Positions 7,139 to 16,597 are shown, counted from the first letter of the stretch. The stretch is DNA of 59,613 bases from Bacteroidales bacterium (GCA_017471045.1 JAFUWZ010000057.1:1-59613), one strand, 5' to 3'. The notes: generated by a model not told the origin, from the sequence alone. Numbers and translations are program-made.

Positions 7139-8497
7139 TTAAAATGATTTCTCGTCCGTAAGGTCCCAGGCGCCGCCCGGGCCGAACACAGCCGCGACCA
7201 ACGCATCGTAGATCCCGGCGCGGAGGGAAAGGTCCAGCAGGTTGATCCGCCAGCGCATCAGCTGCGTCTTGGGGACCATGTCCTTGAGCTGGGCGCGCGT
7301 GACACCGATCTGCGAGGGATCGGACGGTGCCCCGACGGTCTCGAAGAGGTGCTTCATCTTACGGAAAGGATACACCTGCGCCCTGAGGCGGTCGCGCAGC
7401 TCCGGCCAGTGCGCCTTGACGGAGGACAGTTCCCGACGCACATCGTCCGGACCTTGATATTTCTGCGTGATGACGTTGTACCCCAGCTTCGGATCCACGA
7501 AGCCGTCGAAGAGTTTCAGCGCCCGTTCATGCTCCTGTTCGAGCGTCGGCCAGGCCGCCACGAGCGCCTCTACATCGATCCCGCCCAAATCCATCTCACA
7601 GAAAGCATCAAAAAAAGCGCACATCGTCAGCGTCCCGACCGCGACTTGGAAGCCGTGGGACTGGAGCTTGCCGCGGAAGCGGTGGTGCGTCATGTCGAGG
7701 TAATGGCTGAACAGATGGTCCGTGCAGGAAGCGGGACGGCTGGAGCGGGCGGCCTGCATGGCGAAACCACTGAGCGTCAGGCCTTCGAACAGCGCCGCGA
7801 TGGCGGAGGGTTCGCCGGCGGCGACGCCTTCCGGATCGGACAGCATCTCATCCAGGACATCCTGCAACACGTGCCACGCATCGGGGATGAGGGGCTCCGT
7901 ACCGAACAGGTCCGCGATCATCCATTCCGCCCCGGCGGGGATCTTGGCGGCCAGGTCAGCATAACCGGCTGCCGTCATCTCCTTCGGAGCCTGGGCGATC
8001 ACGCGGATGTCGGCGACGATCGCGACCGGTGCCGGACAGTCGAAGGTCTGCTTCACGCCCTCATAGGAGATGGAGGCCCCGAACGAGGAATAGCCGTCCA
8101 CGGAGGCCGCGGTCGGCACACAGATATATGACTGGCCCAGATGGGCCGACGAAAGTTTGCACAGGTCGTTGATCACGCCGGACCCGACGGCCACCGCCAC
8201 GGCGCCGGCGCCCTTCACAGCCGCCTCGACCATCTCGACATACTTCCACTCGGCGTGGAATTCCCGGTCCGGGATCAGGAAGACACCCGTCTCGATCCCG
8301 GCATCCAACAGATGCCGATAGACTTCGGCACCGGCGACGCGCCAGGTATTGACGTCCGCCACGACCATCGCCATCCGGCCGGGGAACAGCGCCGCAAAAA
8401 CGGCCGGCACCCGGGAGAGGCAACCCTCCCCCATCTCAAAAACTTTCGTATCGCGCGCTACAAGGAGCGCCTTGCGTATTCTTTCTTCAGTTTGCAT
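7139..8497 (-). CDS. sn-glycerol-1-phosphate dehydrogenase (AraM/EgsA family)
   Basis: 452 residues of the iron-containing alcohol dehydrogenase superfamily. It reduces dihydroxyacetone phosphate to sn-glycerol-1-phosphate with NAD(P)H. The dinucleotide-binding region AVAVGSGVINDLCKLSS, the substrate region PTAASVDGYSSFGASI, and the metal ligands around AGYADLAAK and SHYLDMTHHRFRGKLQSHGFQVAVG are visible. The length beyond about 400 comes from a C-terminal helical part, as in bacterial AraM. Its start overlaps the 3' end of the symporter gene by 11 nt. Next to RhaA it may draw on DHAP from rhamnulose-1-phosphate cleavage; that link is inference. Confidence 0.85.
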   Translation of the reverse strand: MQTEERIRKALLVARDTKVFEMGEGCLSRVPAVFAALFPGRMAMVVADVNTWRVAGAEVYRHLLDAGIETGVFLIPDREFHAEWKYVEMVEAAVKGAGAVAVAVGSGVINDLCKLSSAHLGQSYICVPTAASVDGYSSFGASISYEGVKQTFDCPAPVAIVADIRVIAQAPKEMTAAGYADLAAKIPAGAEWMIADLFGTEPLIPDAWHVLQDVLDEMLSDPEGVAAGEPSAIAALFEGLTLSGFAMQAARSSRPASCTDHLFSHYLDMTHHRFRGKLQSHGFQVAVGTLTMCAFFDAFCEMDLGGIDVEALVAAWPTLEQEHERALKLFDGFVDPKLGYNVITQKYQGPDDVRRELSSVKAHWPELRDRLRAQVYPFRKMKHLFETVGAPSDPSQIGVTRAQLKDMVPKTQLMRWRINLLDLSLRAGIYDALVAAVFGPGGAWDLTDEKSF

Positions 8498-9719
8498 GTT
8501 TCATATCCGTATTTACGTCCTCCGCGACACCTTCCGGTACCGCGGGGACCGTCGTTTTCATCCGGACCGCAATCCGGTCCATGATCAGGGCGACCGCACC
8601 GTCGCCGGTCACATTGCCGGCCGTCCCGAAACTGTCCATCGAGATATAGAGTGCAATCATCAGCCCCTGCATGTTGGCATCGAACCCCAGCATCGAGGAG
8701 AGCAGCCCGAGCGAAGCCATGATCGCCCCGCCGGGAACGCCGGGCGCCGCAACCATCGTAATCGCCAGCATCATCACGAAACCCAGATACAGTCCGGGGT
8801 CCGTCGCGAGTCCCATACCCAGCGAGATCGCATAGGCGCAGGCCGTGATCTTGAGGATGCTGCAAGGCATGTGGATGGTCGCACAGAGCGGAATGACAAA
8901 GTCTGCCACGGGCCCGCTGACACCGTTTTTCTTGGCGGACGCGAGCGTGACGGGGATCGTCGCCGCGGAAGACTGCGTACCCAGAGCGGTCACATAGGCC
9001 GACAACATCGTAGCCAGGGCGCGGAACGGGTTCTTGCGCGCAATGGCGCCGGCGATCAGGAACTGCAGCAGGAGCACGGTGATGTGCAGCACGATGATGA
9101 TGACGATGATCTTGGCGAAAGTACCCAACACCGGACCGACATTGCCCTCGGCGCCCAGCTGCAGGAAGATGCCGAAGATATACAGCGGCAGGATCGGAAT
9201 GATGAACTTCGAGATCACCACTTCGATCACCTCACGGAAATCGTGCATCGCCCGGTTGAAAGTCTTGCCGGGAATGACGGCCAGGCCCAGACCCAGCAAA
9301 AAGGCGAAGACGAGCGCCGTCGTCACGCTGATGAAAGCCGGCATCTCAATCGTGAAGAAAGGCAGCAGGCTGCCCGACATGTCCATCTCGCCCAAGGACT
9401 GGACCGAACGGCCCAGCAAGGACGGATAGGTGGCCCGGCAGGTGAGATAAGAGAAGAAGCCGGCCAGGATGGTCGAAAGATACGCGATCAGGATCGTGAT
9501 CAGCAACAGTCTCCCGGCTCCCCTGCCCAAGTCGGCGATCGCCGGGGCGATCAGGCCGATGATGAGCAGCGGGATGAACATCCCGAGGAAATTGCCGAAA
9601 ACCGAATTGAAAGTCAGGAAGACCCGCACGGCCCAAGTCGGAAAGAACAGGGAGCACAGGATACCCGCGACGATCGCTATCAGGATTTTCGGCAACAAGC
9701 CGAGATGAAACTTCTTCAT
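8487..9719 (-). CDS. dicarboxylate/amino acid:cation symporter (DAACS)
   Basis: 410 residues with about eight membrane segments and the two re-entrant hairpins of the GltP/SstT glutamate-transporter family. The serine-rich hairpin is LGTQSSAATIPVTL; the second is APGVPGGAIMASLGLL. The transport signature SMDSFGTAGNVTGDGAVALIMDR near the C-terminus holds the Asp and Asn that contact cation and substrate. The likely substrate is an acidic or small neutral amino acid or a dicarboxylate, moved with Na+ or H+. It sits 3 nt after the HerA-like ATPase gene and overlaps the dehydrogenase gene, so it is probably co-transcribed with rhaA. Confidence 0.88.
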   Translation of the reverse strand: MKKFHLGLLPKILIAIVAGILCSLFFPTWAVRVFLTFNSVFGNFLGMFIPLLIIGLIAPAIADLGRGAGRLLLITILIAYLSTILAGFFSYLTCRATYPSLLGRSVQSLGEMDMSGSLLPFFTIEMPAFISVTTALVFAFLLGLGLAVIPGKTFNRAMHDFREVIEVVISKFIIPILPLYIFGIFLQLGAEGNVGPVLGTFAKIIVIIIVLHITVLLLQFLIAGAIARKNPFRALATMLSAYVTALGTQSSAATIPVTLASAKKNGVSGPVADFVIPLCATIHMPCSILKITACAYAISLGMGLATDPGLYLGFVMMLAITMVAAPGVPGGAIMASLGLLSSMLGFDANMQGLMIALYISMDSFGTAGNVTGDGAVALIMDRIAVRMKTTVPAVPEGVAEDVNTDMKHAN

Positions 9720-9722
9720 GGC

Positions 9723-11360
9723 TTACTTGACAAGGTTGCCCAGGATGCTGCGCGTCAACTCTTTGGTCAACGTCGTCGTCGCGGATTTGGTAGCTTTTTC
9801 GACCGCCTTCTTGGTCGTGGAAGTCGTACTCTTTTTCTTGGTGCCCGTCACCTTGCCGGTCACAGAATCCGCCACGGAAGCAGCCACGACGCCGGTCACG
9901 GCCGTGATGACGGACTTCAGGACCTTGGAAGCGACGCTGTTCTTCGCCTTCTTCTGGGCTTCCTTTTCCGCCTTGGCAGCTTCCTTTTCGGCTCTTGCCT
10001 GCTCCCTGGCTTCAGCGGCCGCCTGTTTCTCGGCCTGCTTCTGCGCCTCGATCTCGGCCTTCTGGCGCTCGGCCTCCTCGGTCGCGGCGGTGAGGATCTC
10101 ATAGGCGCTCTCCCGGTCCACCGGATTGTCATACCGGCCCCAGAGCCGAGACTGCTTGATGATCAAGGCCCGCTGGTCCTCGGTGATGGCGCCGATCTGG
10201 CTGAGCGGGAAGAGGATCTTGGCGCGCTCGACCATGGACGGGGCGCCCTTCTCATCAAGGAAGGAGACCAGGGCCTCGCCGGTCTCCAGCTGGAGAATCG
10301 TCTCGTACGTATCGAACGCGGGGTTGGCACGGAAGGTTTCGGCCGCCGTCTTGACCGCCTTCTGGTCCTTGGGCGTATAGGCGCGGAGTGCATGCTGCAC
10401 GCGGTTGCCCAGCTGGCCGAGGATGTTCTCCGGGATATCAGTAGGGCTCTGAGTGATGAAATAGATACCCACGCCCTTGCTCCGGATCAGGCGGATCACC
10501 TGCTCGATCTTGGAGGTGAGGGCCTTGGACGTATCCTCGAAGAGCATGTGCGCCTCGTCAAAGAAGAAAACCAGCTTCGGCAAGTCCATGTCGCCGACCT
10601 CGGGCAGGGTGCTGTAGAGCTCCGACAGCAGCCAAAGCAGGAAAGTCGAATAGAGCTTCGGCTTGAGCATCAGCTTGTCGGCCGCCAGGACGTTCATCAC
10701 GCCCTTGCCGCCCTCGCACTGGAGCAGGTCATAGATATCGAATGACGGCTCCCCGAAGAACTTTTCCGCGCCCTGGTTCTCCAGGGTCAGCAGGGCACGC
10801 TGGATGGCGCCGATCGAGGCCGTGGAGACATTGCCATACTGGGTCGTGAACTCGGCGGCATTCTGGCCCACGAAGTTGAGCATCGCGCGCAGGTCCTTCA
10901 GGTCGATGAGCAGCAAGCCGTTGTCGTCGGCGATCTTGAAGACGATGTTCAGTACACCGGTCTGCGTCTCATTGAGTTCCAGCAGGCGGCCCAGCAGGTC
11001 GGGTCCCATATTGGAAATGGTGGAGCGCATCGGATGTCCCTGCTCGCCGTAAACGTCGAAGAAGCGCACCGGACAACTCTGGAACTGCGGATCCTCTAGG
11101 CCGAACTCCGGCAGGCGCTTCTGGATAAAACCGGAGAGCTTGCCCGGCTGGCTGATACCGCTCAGGTCGCCCTTCATGTCCGCCATGAAGCAGGGCACGC
11201 CCGCCTGACAGAAAGTCTCGGCCAGAACCTGCAAGGTGACAGTCTTTCCCGTTCCGGTCGCGCCGGCGACCAGTCCGTGCCGGTTAGCCATTTTACCGCA
11301 GATCGAGATGGGGCCGTTGGGGGCATGGGCGACATAGAGTCCGTGTTCTTTCGTAAGCAT
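9723..11360 (-). CDS. HerA-like P-loop ATPase, DUF853 (YjgR) family
   Basis: 545 residues. The Walker A motif GATGTGKT (33-40) lies in the typical N-terminus [23 protein letters not shown], and the Walker B region is [45 protein letters not shown] is the DUF853 sensor region. Residues about 425-475 are an Ala/Glu/Lys-rich coiled coil, followed by a Thr/Lys-rich tail. The cellular role of the family is not established; homology to HerA/FtsK suggests a hexameric DNA translocase. It is first in the run that ends in rhaA, with a gap of only 3 nt to the next gene, an unusual companion for sugar metabolism. Confidence 0.85.
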   Translation of the reverse strand: MLTKEHGLYVAHAPNGPISICGKMANRHGLVAGATGTGKTVTLQVLAETFCQAGVPCFMADMKGDLSGISQPGKLSGFIQKRLPEFGLEDPQFQSCPVRFFDVYGEQGHPMRSTISNMGPDLLGRLLELNETQTGVLNIVFKIADDNGLLLIDLKDLRAMLNFVGQNAAEFTTQYGNVSTASIGAIQRALLTLENQGAEKFFGEPSFDIYDLLQCEGGKGVMNVLAADKLMLKPKLYSTFLLWLLSELYSTLPEVGDMDLPKLVFFFDEAHMLFEDTSKALTSKIEQVIRLIRSKGVGIYFITQSPTDIPENILGQLGNRVQHALRAYTPKDQKAVKTAAETFRANPAFDTYETILQLETGEALVSFLDEKGAPSMVERAKILFPLSQIGAITEDQRALIIKQSRLWGRYDNPVDRESAYEILTAATEEAERQKAEIEAQKQAEKQAAAEAREQARAEKEAAKAEKEAQKKAKNSVASKVLKSVITAVTGVVAASVADSVTGKVTGTKKKSTTSTTKKAVEKATKSATTTLTKELTRSILGNLVK

Positions 11361-11427
11361 AGACAGATGGGGTTATCATAATCGTTTTCTATCTTGCTAA
11401 TATAATCATTATTCTCGAGATTTTTCT

Positions 11428-11435
11428 TATTTTTG
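11428..11435 (+). promoter_or_regulatory. -7 box before the 141-aa gene
   Basis: TATTTTTG fits TAnnTTTG; it is followed by AAGGAG (11441-11446), an unusually good Shine-Dalgarno for Bacteroidota, 8 nt before the ATG at 11455. Confidence 0.6.
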
Positions 11436-11454
11436 TAAAAAAGGAGACAGCAAA

Positions 11455-11880
11455 ATGCCCATCACCATCCAACTTCCCTTACTCCCAGGCTGGCGGTCCC
11501 AGCAAGAAACCCTGCCCGACCACGGGGCAGAGATCTTCCACCTGGAAGCTTACCTGCCCGACGACAGGAAGCAGTCCGACATCGCCCTGATCGACCTGTA
11601 CGCCGGCGACATGCCGGACGGTTCCGACGCCGGCCAGGAAGCCCTGAACTCCTATCGGGGCATCGTGGGGGATGATGACGAAGACCCGCTCACCATCTGG
11701 CCCTTCCAAGGCAAGGAAGCCTATGGATACGAGCTGATCTGCGACGACGACGCCATCATGCGCGTGATGTGCCTGGAGCCGATCCCGGGACAATCCCTGA
11801 TCATTAATATCGTGGCCCGTGACGAAGATCTCTTCGACACGGTTGTCACTTATGTCGAGACCCATCTTTCCATCCTCTGA
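11455..11880 (+). CDS. small acidic cytoplasmic protein, unknown function
   Basis: 141 residues without signal peptide or membrane segment, strongly acidic (DDRKQSD, GDDDEDP, CDDDAIM). The strand pattern (IFHLEAYL, IALIDLYAGDM, YGYELICDDDAIMRVMCLEP, LIINIVARDEDLF) suggests a compact alpha/beta domain. It has its own -7 box and a strong ribosome site, and the S9 peptidase gene begins 11 nt after its stop, so the two probably form an operon. I do not recognise a family. Confidence 0.75.
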   Translation: MPITIQLPLLPGWRSQQETLPDHGAEIFHLEAYLPDDRKQSDIALIDLYAGDMPDGSDAGQEALNSYRGIVGDDDEDPLTIWPFQGKEAYGYELICDDDAIMRVMCLEPIPGQSLIINIVARDEDLFDTVVTYVETHLSIL

Positions 11881-11890
11881 CCGAGCCGAT

Positions 11891-14398
11891 ATGCGTACTT
11901 TTCCCCTGCTCCTGCTCACGGCAGGACTGACGCTTGCGGCGTCACAAGCCCGAGCGGCCGGCGACACGCTGGCCGTCACTTCGTTCCGCCATTATGGTCC
12001 CATCTCCCTCGCTGCACCGGCCCGGATCGACAGCGTCAACATCCAAGGCAAGGGGTATGATCCCCTCGACCTGCTCTCGAATCCGGAAGGGACGGCGCTC
12101 GTCCGGCCGGGCGGCCCGTCCGGCCCCGGCACACGAATCCCCACGGAGGCGGGACTCCACCTGCTGGGATTTTCTGTCGAGACCCCGCGGTTCGCCCAGG
12201 CGGACCTCCTGGTGGAAGGCCTGCCGGACTACCGCCTGTTCGTGGACGGAGCGGAGAAGGCGGCGGCGGGAATCAAACTGGAGCCCGGCACCCATGCATT
12301 CGCCCTCAAATATCTCTGTCATCCTAAGCAAGGCGAAGGGTCCCCTTCCATCCGCATCGCCAGCGCCCGGCCCCTGACCCTCCGCGAGGACGGCCGGCGC
12401 CTATTTTCCCTGGACCTCAACACGCAGGGAGAATCATGCAGCGGCATCAGCGTCTCCCCCGGCGGGCAGTATTACAGCATCGGGCACAGTCTGACGGGAC
12501 AGGATGGGAGACCATCTTCGTGGCACGAACTGATCCGCCACGCCGATGGTCAGGTCATCGGACGCCGGGAAACTCCGTATCAATGGATGCCGGTCCTCCC
12601 CCAGGACGCAACGGCCGGCCGCAAAAGCGCCCGGAAAGCGGCTGCTCCAGCCGACCGCTTCTGGTACACACGTCCCGGCCTCAAAGGCAGAGACCTGATC
12701 GTGGAAGACCCCGCCGCCGGGACGCAGACGCTATGGGCCGCCGACATCCCAGAAGGTCATTTCGACATGGTCCCGGGCGAGCGCTTCCTCCTGTTCAGCC
12801 TGGAGCAGGAGGGCCCCAAGGAAGGGGAAGTCCATCAGATCCTGACCCCGGACGACCGGCAGCCCGGATGGAGAGACCGCAGCTACCTGGCCCTCTATGA
12901 CCGGACGACCGGACTGACGGAGCCCCTGACCTGGGGCTGGCACAATGTCTGGCTCCTTGACATCGCGGCCGACGGGAGCAAGATCCTGTTCCAGACCAGC
13001 CGGGAGCGCCTGTCTGCACGTCCCACCACCCTGTATTCCCTCTTCGTGATGGACCTCGCTTCCCGGCAGACGGAGTGCATCGTGGAGGACGACGGTTTCC
13101 TCAACGGAGCATCTTTTTCTCCCGATGCGGAGGAGATCCTGGTCACGGGAAGCCCGGAAGCCCTGGACGGCATCGGAAAGCAAGTTCTGCCCGGTCAGAC
13201 GCCCAATTCGTTTGACCTGCAACTTTTTGCCATCCGCCTGGCGGACCGCAGGGCCCGGGCCCTGACACGCGACTTCGCCCCCTCGATCCTGGATGCACGC
13301 TGGAGCCGCTATGACGGGCTGATCTATGCGACCGCTGAAGACAAGGATTGCAAGAACCTGTTTCGGATCGACCCGGCCGACGGGACGGCGCTGCGCCTGC
13401 CCAACCAGGAAGAATACCTGTACCGCTTCGACCTCGCCGATACGGCCCCCGTACTGGCGTATTATGGCCAGAGCCTGTGCAACGGGGACCGGGCGTACGT
13501 GATGGATACCCGGAGCCTGCGGCAGGACTGTGTCCGCGACCTTGACGCGATCCGTTTCGGAGATGTGGATTTCGGCGAAGGAGGAGCCTTCGAATTCACG
13601 AGCAGCCGCGGCGACCGGATCAACGGATTCTATGTCCTGCCCCCGGATTTCGATCCGGCGAAAAAATATCCGATGCTGGTCCACTATTACGGAGGCTGCT
13701 CACCGAGTGCGCGCTACTGCTACGGATCCTATTCGCCGCAGGTCTATGCGGCCCAGGGGTATGTGTTCTACGTCGTCAATCCCAGCGGTGCAGCCGGCTT
13801 CGGGCAGGAGTTCGCCGCCCGGCACGTCAATACGGCCGGTGAAGGGGTGGCGGAGGACATCCTGGAAGCCGTGGAGCAGTTCTGTCAGGCCCACCCGTTC
13901 GTGGACCGCAGACACATCGGATGTTTCAGCGCCTCGTACGGCGGATTCATGACCCAGCTGCTGCTGCAAAAGAGCGATATCTTCGCCGCCGGCGTCTCAC
14001 ATGCCGGCATCAGCGACCATACCAGCTACTGGGGCGAAGGATACTGGGGCTACTCGTACAGCGAGACGTCGATGGCTGACAGCTACCCCTGGACGCGGAA
14101 AGACCTGTACGTGGACCGCAGTCCGCTCTACAACGCCGACCAGATCCACACGCCCCTGCTGTTCCTGCATGGCAGCGCAGACACCAATGTGCCAATCGGC
14201 GAGAGCATCCAGATGTTTACGGCGCTGAAGCTGCTGGGGTGCGAAACAGCGTTCGTGGTCGTGGACGGCGAGAATCACGGCATCCGCGAATACGGCAAGC
14301 GACGGCAGTGGCTGCGGACGATTTTCGCCTGGTTCGCCAAGTACCTGCAGGACGATCCGGCCTGGTGGGACGAGCTCTATCCGGAAAAGCACCTCTAA
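11891..14398 (+). CDS. S9 family (prolyl oligopeptidase/DPP-like) serine peptidase
   Basis: 835 residues from the ATG at 11891, chosen because MRTFPLLLLTAGLTLAASQA is a clear signal peptide; an upstream in-frame ATG overlaps the previous gene. The middle is a WD-like beta-propeller (DMVPGERFLLFSLEQ, NGASFSPDAEEILVTG, DARWSRYDGLIYAT). The C-terminal 260 residues are an alpha/beta-hydrolase domain with the triad Ser682 (SASYGG), Asp764 (HGSADTNVP) and His796 (GENHGI). The nucleophile motif has Ala where most family members have Trp (GxSYGG type), a small departure. It probably removes dipeptides or cleaves after proline in the periplasm. Confidence 0.9.
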   Translation: MRTFPLLLLTAGLTLAASQARAAGDTLAVTSFRHYGPISLAAPARIDSVNIQGKGYDPLDLLSNPEGTALVRPGGPSGPGTRIPTEAGLHLLGFSVETPRFAQADLLVEGLPDYRLFVDGAEKAAAGIKLEPGTHAFALKYLCHPKQGEGSPSIRIASARPLTLREDGRRLFSLDLNTQGESCSGISVSPGGQYYSIGHSLTGQDGRPSSWHELIRHADGQVIGRRETPYQWMPVLPQDATAGRKSARKAAAPADRFWYTRPGLKGRDLIVEDPAAGTQTLWAADIPEGHFDMVPGERFLLFSLEQEGPKEGEVHQILTPDDRQPGWRDRSYLALYDRTTGLTEPLTWGWHNVWLLDIAADGSKILFQTSRERLSARPTTLYSLFVMDLASRQTECIVEDDGFLNGASFSPDAEEILVTGSPEALDGIGKQVLPGQTPNSFDLQLFAIRLADRRARALTRDFAPSILDARWSRYDGLIYATAEDKDCKNLFRIDPADGTALRLPNQEEYLYRFDLADTAPVLAYYGQSLCNGDRAYVMDTRSLRQDCVRDLDAIRFGDVDFGEGGAFEFTSSRGDRINGFYVLPPDFDPAKKYPMLVHYYGGCSPSARYCYGSYSPQVYAAQGYVFYVVNPSGAAGFGQEFAARHVNTAGEGVAEDILEAVEQFCQAHPFVDRRHIGCFSASYGGFMTQLLLQKSDIFAAGVSHAGISDHTSYWGEGYWGYSYSETSMADSYPWTRKDLYVDRSPLYNADQIHTPLLFLHGSADTNVPIGESIQMFTALKLLGCETAFVVVDGENHGIREYGKRRQWLRTIFAWFAKYLQDDPAWWDELYPEKHL

Positions 14399-14412
14399 GA
14401 GCCAGGTTTCGG

Positions 14413-14489
14413 CCACCCGGCCCGTGCGCTCCAGGAAGCATTCCCGAAGGGGGAAACTCTTTGCTTCCTGGAGCGCACGGGCCGGGTGG
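14413..14489. repeat. fold-back element, copy 2 (28-bp arms, intergenic)
   Basis: A perfect inverted repeat: left arm 14413-14440 (starts CCACCCGGCCCGTGCGC), right arm 14462-14489, 28 bp, no mismatch. The 21-nt loop (14441-14461) reads TTCCCGAAGGGGG then AAACTCTT, matching the loop of the element at 5323-5412 while the arms do not match. Within the loop TTCCC/GGGAA can pair. It lies between the stop codons of the convergent S9 peptidase and YitT genes and could act as a bidirectional terminator by position, but neither strand has a T-run after it. Confidence 0.9.
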
Positions 14490-14495
14490 TTTATG

Positions 14496-15467
14496 CTAGC
14501 CCTGTACCTTGTTGTGAGGACCGTGGTGCTGGAACCAAAGGCCGTAAACCTCACTGACATTGCCGGCCGTGATGAATGCCTTGATATCATGCTCGTGGAG
14601 GAAGGCCATCAGCGCCGAAAACTCATCCTGCGTCAGCAGGACCTGCACCTCCGTCATCTTTTCCCCGCTGAAACCGCCCGTAACCTCATAGAGGGAGCAG
14701 CCCCGGACCAGATCGTCGATGATGAAGCGCCGGATCTTTTCCGACTCCTTGGACACGATGCAGACGCGCTTGCGCTTGTTGAGGGCAGCCGTGAAATAAT
14801 CCACGACCAAGCCGTTGATCCATGTACCGATCAGGCCGATCACCACCATGCGGAAAGGATTGATGGCGAATGCCGTACAACAGATGATGGCGCCCGCGAC
14901 GCTGACGGACGCGCCGATGTCGAAATGAAGGTACTTGTTGACGATCTTGGCCAGGATATCCAGTCCGCCGGTCGAGGCATTGATCCGGAACAAAATCGCC
15001 TGGGATGCACTCAGCAGCAGGACGAAACAGAGCAGGTCGAACCATACGTCCCCCATCACGCTGGTCTGGCCTGCATCGGTGAGGAAACGCGAATAAGGAT
15101 AGATCTTCTCACACACATCCATCAGCGGGCCCAGGATCAACGCCGTATAGACCGTCTTGATCCCGAACTCCTTGCCCACCAGGAAATAGGCCAGCACAAG
15201 AAGGATGGCATTGATGCCCAAAACGACCGTGGACACCTTGACCGCCAGGCCGAACTTGGCCAGAATCCCGCTGACCACAATGGACAAGCCGGAAATACTG
15301 CCGATGATCAGTTTGCTCGGAACCAGGAAATAGTACACGGCCACCGCAGCGACCAACATGCCCAAGGTCATGATGACCCACTCTTTCCAAAACTTCCAGG
15401 TACGAAGAGCCTGCAAGGAGGTCCCGACGACATCATGGATACGTTCCTTGCTGATAGGATTTTTCAT
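14496..15467 (-). CDS. YitT family membrane protein
   Basis: 323 residues. Six hydrophobic segments in the first 220 residues (VIMTLGMLVAAVAVYYFLV, LIIGSISGLSIVVSGIL, STVVLGINAILLVLAYFLV, VWFDLLCFVLLLSASQAIL and others) make up the YitT_membrane region, including the characteristic INASTGGLDILAKIVNKY. The last 90 residues are the cytoplasmic DUF2179 domain (KRVCIVSKESEKIRRFIIDDL, GEKMTEVQVLL). The family is widespread, with no settled function; transport is suspected. It is followed on this strand only by the fold-back element, and the glycosyltransferase gene ends 20 nt upstream, so the two are likely co-transcribed. Confidence 0.9.
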   Translation of the reverse strand: MKNPISKERIHDVVGTSLQALRTWKFWKEWVIMTLGMLVAAVAVYYFLVPSKLIIGSISGLSIVVSGILAKFGLAVKVSTVVLGINAILLVLAYFLVGKEFGIKTVYTALILGPLMDVCEKIYPYSRFLTDAGQTSVMGDVWFDLLCFVLLLSASQAILFRINASTGGLDILAKIVNKYLHFDIGASVSVAGAIICCTAFAINPFRMVVIGLIGTWINGLVVDYFTAALNKRKRVCIVSKESEKIRRFIIDDLVRGCSLYEVTGGFSGEKMTEVQVLLTQDEFSALMAFLHEHDIKAFITAGNVSEVYGLWFQHHGPHNKVQG

Positions 15468-15487
15468 GGATTAGACAGGATAAATGA

Positions 15488-16597
15488 TTAATCGTTGTCA
15501 GACAAAAGCAGACGGAACAGGGAGGGCCAGTCGTATACCTTCGGATCATCCATGGGGCGATACGGCGCCAGAGACAGGACAGATTCGTCTCCCAAAACCA
15601 GAGCTTTCATCTTTTCTTTCAGGGCGACGGCATCATGTACCGGAAAAAAAGCCGTCTTGGGCGAACCGGCAGCCGTTTCCCGCGCATACGGGAGATCGAC
15701 GAGCAGCATGGGCTTGCCGGTCGTAGCGAACTCCGAAATCGGGCGTCCCCAAGCCTCGCAGCGGGACGGATAGACCAGACAGTCCGCCGCCTCATACCAC
15801 CCCCACAGTTTGGCCGGACTCTGCCAACCGGCAAAATGGACGGAATCGACATGGTCCCAATTGGATTTCAGCCACCACCCGTATTTGTTGTCTTCGCCGC
15901 GGATGGTGCATTCGACCCGGAAACGGCGGCGGCCGATCTCCAGCTCAAGCAGGCGGGCGGCCTCGCAGACGATCTCGAAATTCTTATAACAGTCCGGGGT
16001 GGAAGGACAGAAAAAAGTGTAGGCGCTCCTGGCGGGCATCTCCTTCTTGTCAGGAGCCGTCACATTCGCCGTGGATGGGAAGGTGATGATCTTTTTCCCG
16101 TCAAAGCGGGTCAGACGAGCCAGCTGTCGGCGGAAGAAATCATGCTGTACGATCAGATAATCGTTTCTCCTTACATTCCTGCGGTAGGCAGAACGGGCCG
16201 CGTAGACCGCTTTCGGGACGCGGCGGTCCATCATCCAATCCCGGGGACGCAGTTGAAGCCAGGGAAAAGGATTGCAGCAGAAGACAGCCTGGCGGGCCGA
16301 TTCCACATGAGGTGTCGCATCGAAAAGGGAGAGCCAGAGATCGATCGGCTTATCATCCTGCTCGGAGATCAGAACCGACTCCCTGTACAAGTGCTTGTCG
16401 TCAACTTGAACCTTATACTCGACATGAGGGAATGGACACAATTCCTGGTCTGAAACAAACGCGACGACCCGCGTTTTCCCGTCCGCAGCCATCTGGGAAA
16501 GCACCTGGAGGCACTGACGCAACAACTCGAGCCGGCCACCCTCACGGACACCGGAGGCGGAAACTACGATCGTCTTCTCGAAGGTTCTTCCCATCAT
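15488..16597 (-). CDS. glycosyltransferase, GT4-like (GT-B fold)
   Basis: 369 residues, no signal peptide. The C-terminal half has the group 1 layout: NVTAPDKKEMPARSAYTFFCPSTPDCYKNFEIVCEAARLLE, then VHFAGWQSPAKLWGWYEAADCLVYPSRCEAWGRPISEFATTGKPMLL, in which the E-x7-E-like nucleotide-sugar binding motif is ESW replaced by CEAWGRPISE. The N-terminal acceptor domain is divergent. It probably transfers a sugar to a surface polysaccharide or glycan; donor and acceptor cannot be told. There is no glycan cluster nearby. It has its own promoter a few bases upstream, and alternative starts at 16597 and 16594. Confidence 0.82.
   Translation of the reverse strand: MMGRTFEKTIVVSASGVREGGRLELLRQCLQVLSQMAADGKTRVVAFVSDQELCPFPHVEYKVQVDDKHLYRESVLISEQDDKPIDLWLSLFDATPHVESARQAVFCCNPFPWLQLRPRDWMMDRRVPKAVYAARSAYRRNVRRNDYLIVQHDFFRRQLARLTRFDGKKIITFPSTANVTAPDKKEMPARSAYTFFCPSTPDCYKNFEIVCEAARLLELEIGRRRFRVECTIRGEDNKYGWWLKSNWDHVDSVHFAGWQSPAKLWGWYEAADCLVYPSRCEAWGRPISEFATTGKPMLLVDLPYARETAAGSPKTAFFPVHDAVALKEKMKALVLGDESVLSLAPYRPMDDPKVYDWPSLFRLLLSDND

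Noticed and set aside
8349-10745. Long plus-strand open frame of 798 codons
   Set aside because: It is antisense to the dehydrogenase, symporter and HerA-like genes. The protein is Arg/His/Asp-rich and repetitive, as expected for GC-rich antisense frames.
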